DNA from: CBFHWU01 sp965659665
GTDB lineage: Bacteria; Bacteroidota; Bacteroidia; Flavobacteriales; Flavobacteriaceae
NCBI GenBank assembly: GCA_965659665.1
Contig: CBFHWU010000020.1
Span: forward strand, 1-6,296
DNA length: 6,296 nt
Reading direction: 5' to 3'
Part shown: positions 1-6,296 of the stretch, piece after piece
Layout of the letters: every line of letters begins with the position of its first letter
Numbering within the stretch: position 1 is the first letter of the stretch
Program-made: the position numbers and the translations under genes
Notes under the pieces: generated by a model
Told to the model about the DNA's origin: nothing
What the model saw: only the letters and a program-made list of their open reading frames with translations
Databases searched by the model: none

Positions 1-3000
1 CAGTGCCATACTAACAGCCCAAACCCTAACAGGTACCCACTTGCAAGACCAAAATAGGGTGTCTTTTACAAACAGCGATGTCAATACAAACTTTGCAGAA
101 CCCTTGGTGGAGAAACCATAGAGGCGACATACCTCCCCTTATAGCAGTTCCGCAGGGATCGACTTTCATGATAATGCCAATAGTACCAAAAGATATATGC
201 GTCATGGTAAGCATTTTGTGAGAGGTAAACTCCAACCTATGAGGCGACAACGATAAAACCTGCTTGCATTTTGATAAACTAACAGCGATAATGAGCCCAT
301 TTTGTTATACTCATTATCAATTTGAATAGTTGTTTTTTTATTGGTATGTGGGGTTATTTAGCGGTTTAAAAACCAATTTTTAATGTTTATTACTAACATA
401 TAAAGGGCATTGAAAGCTAATTTTCTTCAGTAGAGGAGTTATCTTTTAGATTTAATGGTTTTACACTGCTATTATACTGTAGATAATACAATTCTACGAG
501 ATTTAGTGTTGCGGTAATTAAGTCTTTTGTTTCGATAAGAAAACTAAAAAACAAATTGGTATTTTTTGGGCTTGATTCGTCCTTTTTGGTTCTGGATATT
601 TGATGATCAATTTTACTCGATATATTTTCAAATAACTGTTGTTTTACTGGAAGGATATGCGCGATTTGGTTAAATTCTTTTACATCAAAAGTAAATTTTA
701 TTTCGTTAAATAATCCTTCAAGGTCAACCTGAGTTTCTTTAAGTTCCTTTATTTGGGTGTATTTTAAGTTTTTGTGATTATTATTGACATGTTTGTGGCT
801 GGCTTGGGTGATATAATCAAGAGATTGATTAATATTTTCCAAACAGCTAATCAAATTGATATAAAAGTTACTTGCAGCCCTGTTAGATTCATCTATTTCT
901 TTGATGAAGTAGAACAGTTCATCACGTAATAGTTCAATTTCATCTGTTAAGCTATGCACATTTTTTTTATTCTTTTTTAGTATGTCTAAGTTTTGGGTAG
1001 CTAATCCATGAATATTGTTTATGTAGATTTGGTTTGCTCGGCTCATCATCTTAGAAATATTTGAGGCACTTTCGACGATTAAGCTTTGCACAGAACCTGT
1101 TTCGATCAGGTATAATTTATCTTCTCTTTCCATGAGTTCTGATGTTACTTTATGTCGTTTAAAGTTTCGATATAAAATAAATGCAGCGCCAATGAGAAGA
1201 AATAAAATGGCATAAATTCCTCCTAAAAAAATTAGGCTTGCCATGACACCACAAGCGGTAAAAGCAATAAAAGCAGTTAAAAACCACCCCCCTATCACAT
1301 TAAGCACCCCAGCAACTCGATAAACAGCACTATCTGCCCCCCAAGCTCGATCGGCAAGTGAGGTTCCCATAGCGACCATAAACGTGACATAAGTGGTTGA
1401 TAAAGGTAATTTGTAGGATGTTGCGATTGAAATTAAGACCGCCGCAACGGTCAGATTAATGGAAGCACGAATATTATCAAAGGCGGGTAAATCCCCTTTT
1501 TTTTCAATAATTTCTTCAATTTCTACGGATGAAAATTGTTTAGAAATTATATGTTTATATTTTTTTGGGAGTGATTTTTCCACAGCAGCTCGTGCACTAA
1601 TAAAACCTCTAACGATTGATCTTGATGCGGCATTTGCTTTAAAACGTTCTCGTGTTTTTTCTTGACGAGACAAATCCAAGGTGGTTTTTACGACTTGTTT
1701 AGCTTTAGTCGAAAACCAAAGTGTAAGAACCATTATAAGCCCGGCAAACAGCAACAGCAAAGTAGGCGTTGCAACTTTTGCGGATAAAATTCCCATATTA
1801 AAGGTCTCTGCACTTACCCCCGAGGTCATCCATGCTTTATACGACTGCCAGGCGGCAATGGGTACCCCAATAAAGTTAACCAAGTCATTTCCAGCAAAAG
1901 CCAAAGCCAATGAAAAAGTACCCACTCCAATAATGATTTTATAAATATCCCATCGTATGAAATAAACCGTGAGGAGTGAAAGAATAAGCCAAAAAAACAA
2001 ACAAATGACAATGGTAGTCATAAGCTGTGAAGCCATAAATTGATTAATAGTTTCACCATGCAATAAGTCGAAGGTTACATTAGCAAAAGGAGTCCCTTTA
2101 AGCCCTTTGATGAGTATAAAATAGGTGATGGATGTTAGGGCAACCCCTCCAAATAATGCGCCTGTCCATTTAGGTAACTCCTTGTAATGAAAACTTAAAA
2201 AAAGCCTTGAAATATATTGTACCAAAGCTCCAATAGTAAAGGCAATGACTACCGAAAGGAGTATGCCGAATATAATTTGAGTGGCTTTAGATATATTGAT
2301 AAAATCAACGAGACTTTCGTTGACATTTCCGGTATAAATTTTTATTAATGCAATGGCAACAGCTGCCCCTAACAACTCAAATACAATGGAAACGGTGGTA
2401 GATGTAGGCAGTCCAAACGTATTAAAGAAATCTAATAGTAAGATGTCGGTTATCATAACAGCCATAAAAACGATCATGATTTCAGAAAACACAAACATTT
2501 CAGGATTGAATATTCCTTTACGAGCGACTTCCATTAATCCACTTGAAAATACAGCTCCTGCAGCTACGCCAAAGCTAGCAATGATCATTATAGTTCTAAA
2601 ACTTAGTGCTTTGGACCCAATAGCGGAGTTGAGGAAATTGACGGCATCATTACTTACTCCAACAATTAGGTCGGCCATGGCAAGGATTGCCAAAGCAATA
2701 AGCATAAAAAGATAGAGGGTTTCCATTGTTGTTTAAAATATTAGAACTTAATACTGTAGCTTACAGAAAACTCTCTGCCAGGACTATACAAAGAAAAGTA
2801 TTTTGAATTAAAACCATCAATCTGATATTCTGATCTTTTCTCGTCATTTAATATATTTTTGATTTTCAGGGTTATGTTCTTTTTTTTGTCTTTACCAAAC
2901 GGTTTTGACAAATTGAAGTTTAAGTCGTTATAAGGCAAGTTATAGATATCAGGCACCCTTCCATTACTTACATTTTTTAAGGATTTACCTTGTACATTAT

Positions 3001-5668
3001 AATAAACACCAAGTTCTAAAGCATTTCTTTTGTTTAAAAACTGAGCACCTGCATTAATCATATACGGAGATTGACCTTGTAGGTCTCTTGTTTTACTAAT
3101 GGTTTCCCCTTCTTCGACATAATCCAATCGACTATCGTATTCTTCTTCAGTCATGGTTAGTTTGACATCAACAATACTCGCATTGGCGTTGAATGAAAGT
3201 CGAACATTATCGTGATCAATAATATTTTGACGAATCTCAAATTCGACTCCATTAACGGTGGCCTTTGGGGAGTTCCTAGGGGTAAAATCTTTATTAGTTA
3301 TTTTACTATAATGTCCAATTTCAATGGGATTGTCAAGATCTTTTCTGAATAAACTTAACGCCAACATTTGGTTGCTTTGTCCAAACTTTTCAATTCTAAA
3401 GTCAAAATTATCTATGAAGGATGATTCTAATTCGGTATTTCCAATAAATCTAAGCCGATCAATAGGATCATACAAATTAACGGGCGAAACTTCCTTAAAG
3501 CTAGGTCGAGCAGTAGTTTTGTAATAAGATATTCTGACATTTAAGTCTTCTTTTACACTATAAATAAGATTGGCTTGCGGATATAAATCAGAATCGTTAA
3601 TAAACTTGCTCTTATTGTACTCGTTATTAAACAAGTCCAACCCAGTGAAATTGCTGCTAAAAGATTCGTAACGTACTCCTAAAACAGCCCGTAAATTTTC
3701 ATTCAACTTAAGTTCTGCTGAAAAGTATGCCGCCTGTGTTTCACTTTCAGCCTCATATTGATTCTTATCTGAATACCCTCCTTTTAAATAGGATCCGTAA
3801 CGAAAATTTTCTTTAGTCCAAATATTTCCCTCTTTAAACAAATTATCAGGATTTCCTTCGAGCAGTTCAGACTGACCGTTAAAACCAATCGTAAAAAACG
3901 CCGTATTGAATGATCTGATTTTTGAAATTCTTGAGGCACCAAATTTCACTTTTTGTTCATAACCAAAAAGACTAAACCTGCCAGTAAGATCGATCTGCGC
4001 GGTAGTATTATCTTCTTCTAAGAATCTCCATAGTCGTTCTGGGTATCCTGTAGAGCTTGGAGAGATAAAGAAAACTTGTTCTCCTTCAGTATTTACTCCG
4101 TGTTCAAAAGCAGTAGTTTTAAAATCCTTATCGTCCACATTAATTTTTGCTTTTGCAAATTTCCATTCAAAATCTAAAAAATCGCTAGTATGTTTTCCCG
4201 TTAAAGGCACAAATAAAACGTTACGCTCTGTATAATACAATCCATATTCGCTAGCCGTGTATTCTGTATTAATGTAATCTTCTAAGGTGTAGTCTACTGC
4301 ATTAGATTCAGAATTGTTTATGGATAATAGATTAATCGACACCCGGTTTTTTTTGTTTTTAAAAGTCAATCCAAATAGTGCATTGGTCAAAATATTTTTC
4401 TGTCCTAAACGTCCATCATAGGAGTCAAATGTTTCAATTTCTCCTTTTGCATTATTTGTTATAGCCGTAGTTCCACTATAATCTTCATAGAATTTTGTTT
4501 CTGAATCATATCCAAAAGAGGCAATATATCCAACACTTGCTTCATTACCGATCTCATAATTGTTTGATGCCGACAAGGAAAAATTAAAATCGGGAGAGCT
4601 CGTATCTTGAATAGGGCTTAGTTTTTTTGAAAAAGATCTTGTTTGTTGAGTCAACATATCCGCTTGATCTGCTAAAAAGAATAAAGGGCGACCCACTTCT
4701 GTTTGGCTATCAATAGGCAAATCACGATAACCATCATCTTTGGCTAAAAAGTCGTTTGACCCTCTACGGTCTCTAATATAATTATCTTTATAATGCATTT
4801 CAGGGTTATAAGCGTACCCAAAGCTGATATTATATTGTGGGGAATTTGAAAAATCTTTTAACTTAATATCAACTAAGCCACCTGTGAAATCAGCAGGTAA
4901 ATTGGAGCTAGCCGATTTGTTTACTAAGATATTATCTACTAGTCCAGTGGGGAAAATATCCATTTGAACGGTGTTTTTATTTGGGTCTAAACCCGGGATT
5001 GAAATACCGTTAATCATTGTTTTAGAGTATCGATCACCTAGACCTCTAACGTACACATATTTACCCTCTTGAACCGCAATTCCAGGAACTCTTTTTATGG
5101 CTCCTGCGATGTCGCTGTCTCCTGCTTTTTTCATCGATTGAACAGACAGTCCGTCGAGCATATTTACGGCTTTCTTTTGAATGTTTAATACCGAAACTTC
5201 TGTATTTCTTTTAGCGGTTGAAACGACGATTACTTCCTCTAAAGCATTAGAAGCAGGATTGAGAATAGCATCTACATTCACTTCTTTTCCTACTTCCACC
5301 ATTATTTCGGTTACTTGTAGCGTTTCATACCCGACAAAAGAAAATACAACGGTATACTCCCCTGGAGTTACGTCAAAGTTATATCGACCATCAAAGTCAG
5401 TGGTTGTACCATTTGAAGTTCCTTTTAGCGTAACATTGGCAAAAGGCATTGGTTCATTGAACTCCCCATCGAAAACAGTACCCGTTATATTTTGTTGTCC
5501 CAAAACAACAACGGAAAAGAGTATGGTAAGGTAAAATGGAATATTTTTCATAAAGAAACTTATTAATGACCAAATTTAAACATGTATATCGTATAGTATG
5601 TTAAATTAATATAAACAAAACCCCCTTCAATACTGAAGGGGGTTTTGTTTATCGATAAATAAATAAAT

Positions 5669-6296
5669 TTAGCGCTTAATTAATCGCTTACTAATGGTTT
5701 CGTTTGATGTTTCAACATTAATGATGTACAACCCTTTTTGAAGATCACTCACATCCATGCTATTGTCATTTGAAGTTCTTAGTCTTTGCCCCGATATATT
5801 ATAAAGGATTAATGATTTAACTTCAACATTTCCATTAACGTTTACCATATCAGTTGTTGGGTTGGGATATAGATTAATTCTCAACTCCTGAACATCTTCA
5901 ATGATAATATCATTGGAAAGAGTAGCAGAATGACTAAACATGTTATTGGCGGCATAGAACGTCCAAGATAAATTATTTGTATTCGCACCAACAGTTGAAC
6001 TAGGAGTACAAGTAACCGTTACGTCAGCATTGATGGTTGGGAATGCAGCAGCAGCAGCGTCTGTAGTACAAATTTCAACATTACTAAACGTAAGTCCGCT
6101 GTTGTAGTTTACAACGCCTTCTGTGGTAGTACCAGCATCAAAGTCACGGTAATAAATATTAGAATAACTTCCTTTAGCATTTGATTTCCAGTGTCCTAAA
6201 GCATCAGCTTTATTTCCAGAAATTCCTATAGCCGTTACGTTAGTTACGGTGTGAGGTCTGTCAAGGATAGGAGTAGTAGTATCTTCAGTTCCGTCA
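5669..6296 (-). CDS. Secreted protein with C-terminal T9SS type A sorting domain (3' part; 5' end beyond window)
   Basis: The minus-strand frame is open from the right edge to a TAA at 5669-5671, giving 208 visible codons; the first visible methionine (base 5941) is internal because the frame continues unbroken upstream of it. The last ~70 residues match the T9SS type A sorting domain: a LYPNPTTD motif, then VNVNG, a LYNISGQRL strand motif, DVSDLQKGLYIINV, and a basic KRLIKR end. In this family the domain directs a Sec-exported protein through the outer-membrane type IX machinery and is then cleaved, leaving the protein surface-attached or released. The upstream ~135 residues are rich in Thr, Asn, Ser, Gly and Ala with short beta-like repeats (TVTNVTAIG, VTVTCTPSS), two cysteines about 25 residues apart, and a five-alanine run. 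This would suit a beta-helix or other extracellular beta fold, but I cannot name the catalytic or binding module. No membrane segment is visible. A strong terminator follows directly, so it is probably not co-transcribed with the receptor gene to its left. Confidence 0.9.
   Translation of the reverse strand, partial: DGTEDTTTPILDRPHTVTNVTAIGISGNKADALGHWKSNAKGSYSNIYYRDFDAGTTTEGVVNYNSGLTFSNVEICTTDAAAAAFPTINADVTVTCTPSSTVGANTNNLSWTFYAANNMFSHSATLSNDIIIEDVQELRINLYPNPTTDMVNVNGNVEVKSLILYNISGQRLRTSNDNSMDVSDLQKGLYIINVETSNETISKRLIKR

Overview
The window looks like a piece of a Bacteroidota chromosome, most likely a marine or environmental member of the Flavobacteriia. Three things point there. One protein ends in a type IX secretion (T9SS) type A sorting domain. 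A TonB-dependent outer-membrane receptor carries an N-terminal carboxypeptidase-regulatory-like domain. The base composition is AT-rich, start codons lack clear Shine-Dalgarno sequences, and one site fits the Bacteroidota -7 consensus TAnnTTTG.

Layout from right to left, all confident genes on the minus strand. (1) 5669-6296 is the 3' part of a secreted T9SS cargo protein; its frame runs off the right edge, so the methionine at 5941 is internal. (2) 5611-5652 is a perfect 19-bp hairpin with a 4-nt loop flanked by T/A-rich arms, a strong intrinsic terminator that separates the T9SS gene from what follows. (3) A possible promoter lies at 5571-5578. (4) 2741-5551 encodes a complete 936-aa TonB-dependent receptor. 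(5) 417-2726, only 14 bases downstream, encodes a 769-aa PiT-family phosphate permease with an extra C-terminal helical region that resembles PhoU/DUF47 proteins. (6) 1-416 holds no gene I can assign. Bases 1-256 are richer in GC than the rest and poor in stop codons in several frames, and a weak hairpin followed by a T-run lies at 287-339.

Genes 4 and 5 probably form one transcription unit. The simplest reading is an envelope-spanning uptake pair: the receptor brings a phosphate-containing substrate, or phosphate itself, across the outer membrane using TonB energy, and the PiT permease carries phosphate across the inner membrane. This is inferred from gene order; the receptor sequence does not reveal its ligand. 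There is no SusD partner, so this is not a standard glycan-utilisation SusCD pair.

I did not find a clearly novel system, CRISPR array, insertion sequence, tRNA or rRNA. The points most worth a second look are the receptor-PiT pairing, the PiT C-terminal fusion, and the unexplained left end.
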